Part shown: positions 16,444 to 25,351 of the stretch, one piece after another
Layout of the letters: every line of letters starts with the position of its first letter
Position numbering within the stretch: the first letter of the stretch is position 1
NCBI GenBank assembly: GCA_965248605.1
Contig: CBDFJV010000006.1
Coordinates: 558,001 to 622,000, forward strand
From: CAUZJF01 sp965248605
GTDB lineage: Bacteria; Chloroflexota; Dehalococcoidia; Lucifugimonadales; CAUZJF01
Reading direction: 5' to 3'
DNA: 64,000 nucleotides
Notes under the pieces: model-generated
What the model was told of the DNA's origin: nothing
Seen by the model: only the letters and a program-made list of their open reading frames with translations
Database searches by the model: none
Translations under genes and position numbers: made by a program

Positions 16444-16752
16444 TTAGCCTGCCCGCCTCTCCGCCTCCTCGGCGCGCATCGCGTCTTGGAGTGCCCGATC
16501 GAAGTCCCCTTGTTCCAGGTACACGAAGCCGCGACGTACATATGCTTTGGGGTTGTCAGGGTCTTGACGAATCGCCTCGGTGAACTCGACGACCGCTTCG
16601 TCCAGACTCCCCTCTATCTGGAGCTCGATGCCTGCGGCGTAGTGTTGGGTATCGGTCGCTGCCGCACAGCCCGTCAGTATCAGGCTCGCGACTGCAACGA
16701 GAAAGGGAGCACGGTACTTGCGGTCTCCCCAGCTCACGACTTTGTCCTGCAA
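16444..16752 (-). CDS. Small TPR lipoprotein
   Basis: 102 residues. The N-terminus has basic residues, a hydrophobic stretch (FLVAVASLIL) and a lipobox LTGC, so the mature protein should be lipidated at Cys29 and held at the membrane. The rest is about two TPR units (GSLDEAVVEFTEAIRQDPDN and YVRRGFVYLEQGDFDRALQD). The TPRs imply a protein-binding role. It is divergent from the larger TPR lipoprotein at 17013. No partner is evident; it could equally be a degenerate member of a larger TPR family. Confidence 0.65.
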   Translation of the reverse strand: MQDKVVSWGDRKYRAPFLVAVASLILTGCAAATDTQHYAAGIELQIEGSLDEAVVEFTEAIRQDPDNPKAYVRRGFVYLEQGDFDRALQDAMRAEEAERRAG

Positions 16753-16871
16753 AGAGACTCTCGCGCCGGTCGGCTATCGCTGATAGATATCACACTCGGA
16801 GGTCGAGGGGAAGTGGCGCGATGGGCCAGTGTAGGGTCTTTCGATTTTCGCTCGGCGGCGGATCTTCTTCC

Positions 16872-16930
16872 CGTTCGTCCTGAGCCCGTCGAAGGGCGCT
16901 TCCACGGTTCGACCAGCTCATCATGAGCGA
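16872..16930. repeat. REP-like dispersed palindromic element
   Basis: Contains CCTGAGCCCGTCGAAGGG and, 14 bp on, GGTTCGACCAGCTCATCATG. Related copies lie at 59886-59990 and, as a half, at 34708-34737. These motifs are of the kind repeated in many bacterial genomes. Not coding. Confidence 0.6.
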
Positions 16931-17012
16931 TAATCTTCCGTGGGTGTCGAGATAACCGAAAAGCCCTGTTGGCCCGTGGTATTCTTGTCGGCGGAGGTGC
17001 CTTCGCCGACTC

Positions 17013-17675
17013 TTGAGCTCGACCCTGCCTCCCACAACAGCCGCACGACCTCGATGGGTCATCGCCGCCGTCTTTGTCGCTTTCCTGTTCGCTGCGGCGT
17101 GCGGCGGCGAGGGCGATATCGAGGCGCACTACGAGGCCGGTACCCAGTTCCACAAAAAAGGCCTCTATGCCGAAGCCATCGAAGAGTACCACGCGGCCAT
17201 TGACATCGATCCCTCGTTTGCCTACGCCTACGACAGGCGAGGCGCGTCGTATAAGGAAATCGGACAGACGAACCGTGCTTTTGCCGATTACAATGAAGCG
17301 ATTCGCCTAGAACCCACAAACGCGCTGTTTCACAACAACAGGGGTGACCTCTACAACAGGCTCGCGCGGTACGAGCGGGCCCTCGAGGACCTCGACCAGG
17401 CCATCCGGCTCGACCCCCAATTGGGGGTTGCTTACGGTAACCGTGGCTACACTTATCTGCAGCTAGGACAACTCGGCCCTGCGCTGAAGGATGCGACCAC
17501 GGCCATCGACTTGTTCCCGGAGTCGGCGATCCTTTACATCAACAGGGCCATCGTTCATGCAGCCCTCGCCGACGACAAATCGGCGCGCCTTGACGCCGAA
17601 AAGGCTATTGAGCTGGGCGCTGACCCTACCGCTGTAGGCGACCTGGTCTCACAGCCGCCTGGGCGTGGTCCGTAA
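17013..17675 (+). CDS. TPR repeat lipoprotein
   Basis: 220 residues. A TTG start at 17013 follows GGAGGT by 13 nt. The N-terminal hydrophobic segment WVIAAVFVAFLFAAAC ends in a lipobox Cys (about residue 30), then GGEGDIEA. About five TPR units follow (HYEAGTQFHKKGLYAEAIEE, AYDRRGASYKEIGQTNRAFA, FHNNRGDLYNRLARYERALE and so on) and fill the rest of the chain. It is expected on the outer face of the cytoplasmic membrane as a scaffold; the partner is unknown. A DUF4185 gene converges 23 bp downstream. Confidence 0.78.
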   Translation: MSSTLPPTTAARPRWVIAAVFVAFLFAAACGGEGDIEAHYEAGTQFHKKGLYAEAIEEYHAAIDIDPSFAYAYDRRGASYKEIGQTNRAFADYNEAIRLEPTNALFHNNRGDLYNRLARYERALEDLDQAIRLDPQLGVAYGNRGYTYLQLGQLGPALKDATTAIDLFPESAILYINRAIVHAALADDKSARLDAEKAIELGADPTAVGDLVSQPPGRGP

Positions 17676-17697
17676 GCCCAGGCGTGATCGCGGTTTG

Positions 17698-18819
17698 TTA
17701 CTCAGTCACTATCTCGACCTTCTGAACGTTGAAGTCGTAGTACGGGCGCCTGCCTTCGATCTGCTGGAAGTCGGTGAAGATCATCCAGAACGACTTCCCG
17801 TCGTCGGCGATCCACTTGGGCGATATCTGCGGTTGGTACGCCCGGGCGTTGACGTCTCCCGCCGGCGTCCACGACGTCTCCTCGTGGACCTGTCGCCACG
17901 GGCCCCACGGCCGGTCGGCCACCCAGAACCCCAGGTAACTCGGCCCGTCGAACCACATCCCGTCGTCACTGACGGCCATGCCCCAGCTAGACATCATGTA
18001 GACGTCCAAGGGTGCGTTGTACACGATGCTCGGATGCCACGCGTACGGATGGACCTTGACGTTAACGTAGCCGCTCGGAAAGGTGTGCACCACGCCGCGG
18101 TCGTGGATATCGCTACTCCAGGTCGCGGAGCCGCCGCGGTTGACGGAGACGAAGAATTCGTAGCTTGAGCGGTCGAGAATCCGGTCTCTGGGGGCGCGGA
18201 GCATCGCCACCTGATTCATCGACCCCTCGACGTTCCCGTTGGGCGAGTAGATGTATACGTAGCCGTCGGTGTTGTGCTCGTAGTTCTTGCCCATCTGGAG
18301 CACGGTGATCAGCGAGAACGCGTCATCGGGTTCCTCGAAAAAGGCCATGTTGTCGCGGCTGCGCTCGGGCCAGTCCTCCCAGACCAGCGGCGACCCATTC
18401 TGGTTCAGCCACGTCTCGCCGAGGTCGGGCGAGTACATGAGCTTGCATCCGACGAACCGAGAGCCTTCGATCGAAAAGGGGTGGTTGGGCGTGGTGACGT
18501 AGTGGTAGATATGGTCGTCAAGGGCGATGATGCCGAACCCGAAGTACCGGCTCCTACCGTATGGACCGGGGTCCTTCGTCAGGTCGGGAAAGCCGGGCAG
18601 GTGCTCGATGGAGTGGTGGGGCGGGTCTCCATCGATTCCGTAGACCCTGGTGTTGTAGAACATCCCGGTGAATCCCTCAACGTCCGGGAAACCGGTCCCG
18701 TCCGTCAGCGAGGTATAGAGCCTGTCGTTGGCGGCCCACGTCATGTGCCAGTTGTCGCCGATTCCGCCCTTCCGGTGGATCGTCTCGTCGAGCGGTCGTA
18801 TGCCGACTATCCTGGTCAT
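17698..18819 (-). CDS. DUF4185 domain-containing protein (beta-propeller-like)
   Basis: Start set at ATG 18819 (MTRIVGIRPLDETIHRKGG), preceded by AGGAG; the frame stays open 24 codons upstream without support. The 373 residues carry repeated sheet-like segments (GDNWHMTWAANDRLYTSLTD, MYSPDLGETWLNQNG, WVADRPWGPWRQVHE) typical of DUF4185, a five-bladed-propeller-like family related to glycoside hydrolase folds that often act on or bind sugars. No signal peptide is seen. No catalytic residues can be assigned and no sugar genes are adjacent, so the role stays open. Confidence 0.75.
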   Translation of the reverse strand: MTRIVGIRPLDETIHRKGGIGDNWHMTWAANDRLYTSLTDGTGFPDVEGFTGMFYNTRVYGIDGDPPHHSIEHLPGFPDLTKDPGPYGRSRYFGFGIIALDDHIYHYVTTPNHPFSIEGSRFVGCKLMYSPDLGETWLNQNGSPLVWEDWPERSRDNMAFFEEPDDAFSLITVLQMGKNYEHNTDGYVYIYSPNGNVEGSMNQVAMLRAPRDRILDRSSYEFFVSVNRGGSATWSSDIHDRGVVHTFPSGYVNVKVHPYAWHPSIVYNAPLDVYMMSSWGMAVSDDGMWFDGPSYLGFWVADRPWGPWRQVHEETSWTPAGDVNARAYQPQISPKWIADDGKSFWMIFTDFQQIEGRRPYYDFNVQKVEIVTE

Positions 18820-18944
18820 ATCCCTGGCTCCTGGTTGGTGTCCGACCTGATCTTGAAACGTACCTGAACGACAACAGCGGTAATGGCGCATGCTAACATC
18901 CCGTTGGCAGACGTCAATCGATTCAGTTCAACTGGCAGGTTTCT

Positions 18945-19264
18945 GTGGTTCGCCCCCATCGAGGTCACCCTCCCGCCTGTACCTGTGTCGACTGCCAGAG
19001 GAGGCGGTCGGAGCGCGGCTTGGGGAGCTCCAACCCACCTCGCCGCTCGGACCCACCCGCAGAATCTGGGGCGCCGCCGAAGCCGCCCGTTCGAGGCAAG
19101 GGAACGCAACCCGCCGATTCTGACGATGATGACGACCGCGATCTGGTCACGTGCCCAACGTGTGAGGGGCGCGGAGAGATTCTCGGTCACTGGCGGTATG
19201 AGGGGGCGGCGAGACTATCCGATGTCCGACCTGCTTCCGGCGCGGCAAAATACCGAGAGACCAC
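18945..19264 (+). pseudogene. Small zinc-ribbon protein, probably frameshifted
   Basis: From GTG 18945 the frame gives GHPPACTCVDCQRRR, a Pro-rich and Asp-rich linker (DDDDDRD) and CPTCEGRGEI, which together look like the Cys-rich domain of DnaJ-type small proteins. After that the expected second CxxC half appears in another frame (TCFRRGKIPRDHK at about 19220-19262), while the original frame runs on into unrelated sequence. I read this as one gene broken by small indels near 19200-19220. The start is uncertain. Confidence 0.4.
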
Positions 19265-19982
19265 AAGCTGCTACATCCTCTGTCCAGCCAGATGATCCTT
19301 TACCTGCTGCATTCTTGGTACTGGCCCGTCTGTTTCCAGAAGCGGAATGGGCTCGTGGGATCAGGAGGCCTCCGCTGTGTTGCGGATTGGCTGCCGGTCC
19401 GGATACGACGTGAAACCGTCAAACCAAGAATCGAAATCAAACGACTTCGTATCGAAGTCCGCCATCCATTCGTCCGTGATCGGGCGCAGAATCCTTTTGT
19501 CGGTGTTTAGGACTGCTAGACAACCGAGCTCGAAACCGTTCAGGTCCGGGTGCCACTTGGGCGATGCCACGAGGCCAGACAGAGTCCACGATGTGGTCTG
19601 ACCGGTCCTCCTAGGGCCACTGATGTGGTGCACGTGAGCGGCAACATGGAAGGTAGGCAATGTTTGTTCGATGAGACTCTTGAGCTTCTTGGATCCCCAG
19701 TTATCGCCCCGATAGCCGAGGCTGGCCCGATAGCCGAGGCTGGTTCCGTAAGGGGCGTCATGTGTGAGGAGAACATCAATCGACCCGGGGGTCAGGTCCA
19801 TGAAAGTGTTATAGGCAGCTTCGTCCATGGTCCGGCCGTCTTTCTTGTTAATGTCGATGCCTCCCAGGAACGCTACGCTCATTCCTCCCAGCTGCATCAC
19901 CGTCCCGTCGGGGACGTATCGAATGATGCCGAAGCGGTCGACCTTCGCCGACCCTGATTCGTCGACTTGGAGTTGCTTTAAG

Positions 19983-21686
19983 CCCGAATCCACCGAAGGA
20001 CACCGATGGACGGCGTGAGGGCAGCGGAAGGGGGTGGGTGAGGGAGCTACAGGGGGGATGGCCTGGGGTCTTGGGGTAGATGGGAGGCCGGCGGCCGGTC
20101 TTCAGTCGCCGCACAGGGCCCCTAAGGCCCTATGCGGGAGTTGCGATGCGCGGGAAGGCGAGAGGATACGCAGCAGGGGACTCTCGCGACCGGGGTGGCG
20201 CGAGATTGCGGGGACGTTGGGTCAGTTGCAGGCTGGCTGTCAGGCCGGGAACGGAATGGCTTGCAGCCGGGCCAAGGCGCGACTGAACTGGGTTTCCCAA
20301 GGCCAGCGCCGGGGGAGATGCAAAGTGAGGCGGCGCGCCGAGCGGGTGATCCGTCCCACCAGAGCGAAGACCCGCCGCCTGAGGGTCTTGGTGATCACGG
20401 TCCGCTCGCCCAGACCAATCCGCGCCGTCCAGCGGGCCAGGTTATGCGCCATCACCTGGACCGCCAGCCAGGCGCCGTTGGCGGCGAAGCGCGCCGACGG
20501 CATGTGGTTCAGCCCGACGCCGTACTTGAGGTCGCGTATGGCGTTCTCGACCTCGGCGTGGCGGCGATGATCGGCCTCCAGTTCCAGCGTCTCCCCATCG
20601 CGGTCGGTGATGAAGGCGTGATAGCTGTATCTGGCGAAGAGGGCGAGCTGGGAACCGGGCGTCGGCTTCACCCGCCGGACAATGAGCCGCACCGGCGCGG
20701 CGTCCGGCTTGGTCTGGAACGGGGTGTAAGTCGTCTCGGCGACATCGGCGGCGCCGTCCGTCCAGTAGGGAATGGGAGTCCAGTCCTCCTCTGGTATCGC
20801 CTCGATCAGGTCCCGCAGGCTGGCGCGCTGGCGGATGGTGATAGAGAAGCGGACATCCATTTCCCGGCAGGCGGCAACGACAGTGTGGGCGTAGAAGCCG
20901 CTGTCGGCCCGCACCGTGAGTTGTCCCCTGGCCCCGCCGTAGCGCACCCGCCCCACCGTCTCACGCAGGAAGTGGGCGGCGCCACGGGCGGTGTTGGCCC
21001 GGCCCTCGCGCAGCCGGGACATCAGCACCTCGCCGGTGCCGGCGGCAATGGCCAGCAGCGGGTGATAGCCGCGGGCGCCGGTATAGCCGTGGTGGCGCGC
21101 TCCCTCCTTGGCCAGTCCATAGGTCTCGCAGATGGTCGAGTCCAGGTCGATGGTCAGGGGCGAGTCGCCGGGTCCGGCCCCAGCGGCCCAGGCCCGGGCC
21201 AACAACTGGCGGCTCACGCGGTCGAGTTGACGGACATGCCCCCACCGGAAGCTGCGCAGGAAGGTCCCCAGGGTGGATGGCGCCTTGACCACGCAGCCTA
21301 GAACACCGACCGTCCCACCAGCGCGCAGCGCATCGGCGTCGTCGATGCAGTCGCCGCCTGCCAGCGCGGAAGCGACCAGCGTCAGCATCTTGTCCCCAGT
21401 GTTCGCCCGTCCCGGCGCTCCGCCGAGGTCAAGGTGATGGTCGACGAGTTCCCGCAGGCCCAGGTGCCGGGCTAGGGTGGCCGGCAGGAGCAGGCCGGCA
21501 TTGGCCACCAGGCGATGGTCGTCAAAGACGATGCGGATACGGTCGGGTTTGTTCTGTGGCAGCATCTATTGGGTGCTCCTTGTTTCCGGGCAGGTTTCTG
21601 TTCCAAAACCATTATCCCAGATTCAGAGGAGCACCCGCTGGCTTCTTCAAGGGCTGTCCCCAAGGACGTCCTTCGGTGGATTCGGG
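19983..21686 (-). mobile_element. IS1380-family element, copy 3 (type A), 1704 bp
   Basis: Left end CCCGAATCCACCGAAGGAC; right end (complement) the same 19 bases, so the inverted repeats are perfect here. The target duplication TTAAG is at 19978-19982 and 21687-21691. It interrupts a metallophosphoesterase. It is nearly identical to copy 4, including the non-coding 3' part. Confidence 0.95.
20240..21565 (-). CDS. IS1380-family transposase (copy 3, type A)
   Basis: 441 residues, identical in sequence to the copy 4 transposase. DDE candidates are D142, D221 and E340. ATG 21565 follows AAGGAG. Near-identity with copy 4 indicates recent transposition of type A. Overlapping long frames on the plus strand are artefacts of the GC-rich codon pattern. 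Confidence 0.95.
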   Translation of the reverse strand: MLPQNKPDRIRIVFDDHRLVANAGLLLPATLARHLGLRELVDHHLDLGGAPGRANTGDKMLTLVASALAGGDCIDDADALRAGGTVGVLGCVVKAPSTLGTFLRSFRWGHVRQLDRVSRQLLARAWAAGAGPGDSPLTIDLDSTICETYGLAKEGARHHGYTGARGYHPLLAIAAGTGEVLMSRLREGRANTARGAAHFLRETVGRVRYGGARGQLTVRADSGFYAHTVVAACREMDVRFSITIRQRASLRDLIEAIPEEDWTPIPYWTDGAADVAETTYTPFQTKPDAAPVRLIVRRVKPTPGSQLALFARYSYHAFITDRDGETLELEADHRRHAEVENAIRDLKYGVGLNHMPSARFAANGAWLAVQVMAHNLARWTARIGLGERTVITKTLRRRVFALVGRITRSARRLTLHLPRRWPWETQFSRALARLQAIPFPA

Positions 21687-22025
21687 TTAAGTAGTCGAAG
21701 TCTTCGTGGTTGCCCCGAAGGAAGTGAATGGGCGGAAGAACCTCGCTGCGTATCCTGGCCAGTCTCTCCGCGCGCTTGCCGGTCGCTTGGAGCAAGCGGC
21801 TGAAATCTCCGTCCGCCGGATGGAGTGCCAGGTATTTCTTCGTCGCGGCGTCCGTTTTCTCGAGGTTCGGGAAGGCGCCCATGTCGCCGAGCTCAATCAG
21901 ATGGTCGAATCGCCTGCCCGTCTCCGCCTGCCAGGTGGCTGCCAACGCCAGAGCGTGGAAAACACGGCCGTGAACGTCTCCGATTAGTCCAATTATCATT
22001 GTCGCGTCGACCTTTCCGATGGCCA

Positions 22026-22070
22026 TAAAACAGGCCCGCTGCCAACTATGGCGAACGGGCCGAAGGATGC
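22026..22070 (-). promoter_or_regulatory. GC-rich hairpin with U-tract directly before the metallophosphoesterase start
   Basis: On the minus strand GGCCCG and CGGGCC-type arms with a 17-nt spacer are followed by TGTTTT and then the ATG at 22026. A TATTAT box lies just upstream (about 22076). It could act as an attenuator or mark a short leader. The fit as a terminator is moderate. Confidence 0.3.
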
Positions 22071-22291
22071 GATAATAAAATCGTGTCCAGCCTGCCCAAA
22101 CAGGTTGGCGCCAAGGCCTCGGGCTGTTCGCGCAGCGCCGGGGCCATCTATTTTATTTCAGCGCCTCGATTGTAAGGGCGAGGCTACCTCAAGTCAACAG
22201 AAGAACCGCAGCCTGCCGTCCTCGGCTGCAAGTGGTGTTCTCTACCAAGGAGGCCGTTGGGTCCCAGTGCGTATCGAACGTGGAGGCGTGG

Positions 22292-22365
22292 TGGGCGATG
22301 ACGGGCTCGAACCGCCGACCTTCTGTGTGTAAGACAGACGCTCTAACCAGCTGAGCTAATCGCCC
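22292..22365 (-). tRNA. tRNA-Val (anticodon UAC)
   Basis: Acceptor GGGCGAT pairs with ATCGCCC; D-arm GCTCAGCTGGTTAGAGC; anticodon stem TCTGT/ACAGA with loop CTTACAC (anticodon TAC); T-loop TTCGAGC. The discriminator A is followed by an encoded CCA (22289-22291). Confidence 0.95.
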
Positions 22366-22418
22366 CGAGAGACGGTCCGCCGGAGCTCGTCGCAACGGTG
22401 GGGTCTATGCGTAGTAAG

Positions 22419-22492
22419 CGCGCTTGGCGGGACTCGAACCCACGGCCTCAGCCTCCGCAGGGCTGCGCTCTATCCAACTGAGCTACAAGCGC
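22419..22492 (-). tRNA. tRNA-Arg (anticodon GCG)
   Basis: Acceptor GCGCTTG pairs with CAAGCGC; D-arm GCTCAGTTGGATAGAGC; anticodon stem CAGCC/GGCTG with loop CTGCGGA; T-arm GTGGG/CCCGC around TTCGAGT. No encoded CCA. An unmodified G34 anticodon for CGC is less usual than ACG in bacteria. Confidence 0.93.
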
Positions 22493-22683
22493 TCGTTTTC
22501 GTACGTATCTCATCGTAGGTGTAACGGGTGCTCGTGTCAACGTGGCTCACCGCCCTCTTCCCTACTTCTCACACACCATCGGTCAACTCCATTCATCCGG
22601 CAGCCACACTTGGCCCAAACGCACCCGAATCCGCCCATCCACTAGCCTCGCAATAGATCAATCCAAACCGCCAGGGGTCTTCG

Positions 22684-23070
22684 ATGAAGTGGAGAAACGA
22701 ATCCGGGTTTACGTTAATCGAGCTGTTGATAGTGGTCGGCGTCGTCGTCGCGCTGGCCGAGGCCGTGGTGCCTCATCTGGCCCAGACCACTAACGCAGGT
22801 GTAGCCGTCGAGAAAGCCAACGAACGCGAGGCGATACAGACCGCCTTGGAGAACGTGATGAGCGAGATCTTCATCCCGACGATTCCGCAGAATACGGGAC
22901 AGGCGAAGGTCGCGGTCAATAGTTGGGCGACGCAACCCACCGGCGGGAAAGCGCCGCTCTACCCGCGCTACTTCAGCCACCAGACGTCGACCTATTTCTA
23001 TTGCTGGGCTTCGAGCGGCCAGATTACGTACCAAAGGACATCCCCAAGTGTCTGCCTTAATGACGACTGA
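22684..23070 (+). CDS. Type IV pilin-like protein
   Basis: 128 residues. The class III signal is clear: MKWRNESG, then FTLIELLIVVGVVVALAEAVV; prepilin peptidase should cut after Gly8 and methylate Phe9, and Glu5 of the mature form is present. The C-terminal part is a short variable domain with two cysteines (FYCWASSG and SVCLNDD) that may form the D-region disulfide. It is a pseudopilin or minor pilin candidate for the cell surface. No pilus assembly ATPase, PilC or peptidase lies nearby, so it would depend on distant genes. It follows the two tRNA genes. Confidence 0.8.
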   Translation: MKWRNESGFTLIELLIVVGVVVALAEAVVPHLAQTTNAGVAVEKANEREAIQTALENVMSEIFIPTIPQNTGQAKVAVNSWATQPTGGKAPLYPRYFSHQTSTYFYCWASSGQITYQRTSPSVCLNDD

Positions 23071-23235
23071 GGTTCCTTAGCATCCGGCTCCAGCGTGTCA
23101 TATCCGGATCCTCAGAGCTATCTCGTCGGTAGCGACGATTGGGATTTGCACGTCGCAGCTGCCGTAGACGCCAGGCTCGCAGGCGCAGACGTGCATGGCT
23201 ATATTCGAACGGTGCCCGATCAGGCCTCTTTGACC

Positions 23236-23675
23236 TGCAAGGTCGCGATTAGAGACATACCGGCGGTTCCCCTCGCGGCGAGGCCGAGGCCAGGCTTCGC
23301 TCTCCGAGTTGCCCCAGTCATTCGACCCTATTCGACCAGGTGTACACCTTCCTCGATACGTCGGACGACGTTGGGAAGTTGGGACACAATGTAATCGTGT
23401 ACTTCGACCAGGAGCTCAACTTCGAGGCCGGCGTGTAGGTTAATGCGCCCTTCGCGAGTAGCGGAGAGGTCGTTCGCTCGTCCACACCCTCAGGCCGTGC
23501 GGCTACGACATTGCATATGGGACCCTATGACCAGCTCCCGGTGGCTCACGCCGCGGTTAGAACCTGGTGTGCGGAGCAAGGCCACGCGCTCGAAGGGCGG
23601 AACTGGGAAGTATAAGGCGACTGGAACGACGACCCGGCCCAGCTCGCAACCGAGGTCTTCTACCTGCTCGAGTAG
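23236..23675 (+). pseudogene. GyrI-like/effector-binding domain protein, degraded
   Basis: Reading with corrections gives KVAIRDIPAVPLAAR, RLFDQVYTFLDTSDDVGKLG, HNVIVYFDQELNFEAGV, then VNAPFASSGEVVRSSTPSG, MGPYDQLPVAHAAVRTWCAE and GDWNDDPAQLATEVFYLLE. That is the C-terminal multidrug/effector-binding domain found in GyrI-like proteins and MerR/AraC regulators. The frame is broken by an indel near 23325 and two in-frame stops, TAG at 23436-23438 and TAA at 23613-23615 (where the family has Tyr in NWEVYGDW). A clear pseudogene; the start is not determinable. Confidence 0.65.
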
Positions 23676-23820
23676 AAACCCAGCCAAAAACACACCCCTT
23701 ACGTACGACGATGGCGTCGCATGGTCCGGCTTCGGTTGCACCGTATTGATACTCGTTCTCATAGAAGGTTGTTGACAATGTCCTCCGGAACATAGTATCG
23801 TGCCTCGTTGATCGCAAAAG

Positions 23821-23839
23821 ATTGATACTTGATATCAAT
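23821..23839 (+). promoter_or_regulatory. 19-bp palindrome at the Fur-family gene start (candidate operator)
   Basis: ATTGATACTTGATATCAAT: perfect 7-bp arms (ATTGATA/TATCAAT) with a 5-nt centre, ending one base before ATG 23840. Fur/Zur operators are AT-rich palindromes of this size, so autoregulation is plausible. A related half-site TGATACTGAG lies at 24348-24357, overlapping the start of the downstream binding-protein gene. Confidence 0.5.
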
Positions 23840-24271
23840 ATGGTAGCCAACAACTCACAACCCGACCTCATGGCGATCCTTGAGGACCGAGGGCACCGCA
23901 ATACCGCCTCGAGACGCGCGGTTGTCGATGTGCTCCGGCGCAAGGACGAGGGGTTTACGGCCGAAGAGGTGAGCGAGGACCTCCCCGAGGTCGGGCGGGC
24001 GACCGTGTACCGAACGATCAGGCTTTTGCTGGACGCCGGGGTTTTGTGCAAGCTGTCGTTGCCTGACGGGGCACCAAAGTACAGCCTGTCGCCCGTCGAG
24101 CACCATCACCACACCGTCTGTGTCCGTTGCGGAACGGTCGATACCTTCCGCGACACCACCATGGAGCGACTCCTACGCGCCATAGGTAGCGACGTCTCTG
24201 GCGAGATCGTCGGCCACCGTATCGAGGTCTACGTGACCTGCGAGAGCTGCCTGGCAGCCATGCGCAACTAG
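23840..24271 (+). CDS. Fur/Zur family metal-responsive repressor
   Basis: 143 residues from ATG 23840 (MVANNSQPDLMAILEDRGHR); a TTG six codons upstream is possible but lies inside the palindrome. The winged helix contains TASRRAVVDVLRR and VGRATVYRTIRLLLDAGV. The dimerisation half has the HHHH-TVCVRCG cluster and CESCLAAMRN, i.e. two CxxC pairs for the structural zinc. Family members repress metal uptake genes when loaded with Fe, Zn or Mn. A cluster 9 metal ABC transporter starts 75 bp downstream on the same strand, so a Zur-like role is the best guess. Confidence 0.87.
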   Translation: MVANNSQPDLMAILEDRGHRNTASRRAVVDVLRRKDEGFTAEEVSEDLPEVGRATVYRTIRLLLDAGVLCKLSLPDGAPKYSLSPVEHHHHTVCVRCGTVDTFRDTTMERLLRAIGSDVSGEIVGHRIEVYVTCESCLAAMRN

Positions 24272-24346
24272 CCAATATCCCGGGTCCGGAATATGGAGAA
24301 CGCGATCCACAATGAGACTATATCTCAATAAGATGAGCGTCATGTA

Positions 24347-25351
24347 ATGATACTGAGTCGCAATAAGTTTGGTACGCCGGCGTTGGTGCTGGCCGCGGCA
24401 ACAACGTTCGTCGCTGCAGCCTGCTTCTCAGGCGAGGGGGCGGCCGCCGCGTCGACACCACCCACATCGGTCGATGTATCGGGACCGACTTCAGCAGCCG
24501 TTCGAGTAGTCGCGACTACCAACATCGTGGCGGACTGGGTCGGGAACGTCGGCGGTGAACGGGTCGAGGTGTTCAGCTTGCTACCTACAGGGAGCGACCC
24601 GCACTCCTACCAGCCCGGCGCCCGCGACGTGGCCAGAATCGCGGAAGCCAACCTTGTCCTTAGCATCGGATTGGGGTTGGAAGCGGCCTGGCTGGAAGAA
24701 CTCGTCCGGAGTGCCAGCGCGGACGAATCAGGACTCGTCTTCCTCGGAGAGACCGTTGAGCCCATCGAGTTCATGGAGGTCCTCGACCAAAGCGAGTCCG
24801 CCGAAGAGCACGAGAGCGACCACCGCCTTCTCGATCCCCACTTCTGGTTCGATCCGCTCCGTGTCAAGCTTGCCCTAGACGACATCGCCACTCGGCTGTC
24901 CGTGATCGACCCGGACGGAAGCGAGACTTACCGGGCCAACGCGGCCGCGTACAAGGAGAAGCTGGACGAGCTGCACGCCTGGATAGACCAACAGGTCGGC
25001 GCCGTGCCAAAAGAAGGTCGGCTGCTCGTCACCTCCCACGACAGCTTTAACTACTTCGCGCGGCTCTACGGCTTCGAAGTCGTCGGGACCGTGATCGCGG
25101 GTACCACGGAAGCGGACCCATCAGCGGCGGAGATAGCGGAACTGGTCGACGTCGTGAGGGCGCGGGGCGTGCCCGCCGTCTTCGGCGAGACGACGGCGAG
25201 CGAGCGGCTGGCGAACACCGTTGCGGTGGAGACGGGAGCAGCGCTTGTTCGGCTCTATTCCGGCTCTCTCGGTCCCAAAAGCAGCGGAGCAGAGACATAC
25301 ATCGACATGGTCCGGACGAACGTCGAGCGGATAGTGGAGGTGCTTCGCTGA
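24347..25351 (+). CDS. Metal ABC transporter substrate-binding lipoprotein (probably zinc)
   Basis: 334 residues. Lipoprotein signal: hydrophobic TPALVLAAATTFVAAAC with lipid-anchor Cys26. Cluster 9 ligands appear as H86 (DPHSYQP), H165 (DPHFWFDP), H231 (SHDSFNYFARLYG) and E281 (FGETTASE). Histidine in the third place is typical of zinc rather than manganese binders. A short acidic, His-containing loop (about 147-159) precedes H165, as in ZnuA proteins. It captures the metal outside the membrane and delivers it to the permease encoded two genes on. The stop overlaps the next start by one base (TGATG), so the three genes form an operon. Confidence 0.9.
   Translation: MILSRNKFGTPALVLAAATTFVAAACFSGEGAAAASTPPTSVDVSGPTSAAVRVVATTNIVADWVGNVGGERVEVFSLLPTGSDPHSYQPGARDVARIAEANLVLSIGLGLEAAWLEELVRSASADESGLVFLGETVEPIEFMEVLDQSESAEEHESDHRLLDPHFWFDPLRVKLALDDIATRLSVIDPDGSETYRANAAAYKEKLDELHAWIDQQVGAVPKEGRLLVTSHDSFNYFARLYGFEVVGTVIAGTTEADPSAAEIAELVDVVRARGVPAVFGETTASERLANTVAVETGAALVRLYSGSLGPKSSGAETYIDMVRTNVERIVEVLR

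Larger units (their letters stand above)
19361..22026 (-). pseudogene. Metallophosphoesterase gene split by IS1380 copy 3
   Basis: The 5' part (22026 to 21687) encodes MIIGLIGDVHGRVFHALALA, ELGDMGAFPNL and HFLRGNHEDFDYL; the 3' part (19982 to 19361) encodes KQLQVDESGSAKVDRFGIIR, then LLTHDAPYGT, HVAAHVHH and so on. These are the calcineurin-like motifs GDxH, GDxx, GNHE and HxH. Removing the IS and one copy of TTAAG restores ...FDYLKQLQVD... in one frame of 320 codons. The enzyme would be a cytoplasmic binuclear-metal phosphoesterase of unknown substrate. As it stands the 5' fragment lacks the last metal ligands and should be inactive. Confidence 0.88.

Noticed and set aside
20132..21301. Long plus-strand frames opposite the IS1380 transposases
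   Set aside because: They mirror the transposase codons, appear in every copy, have no ribosome site and no family motif.
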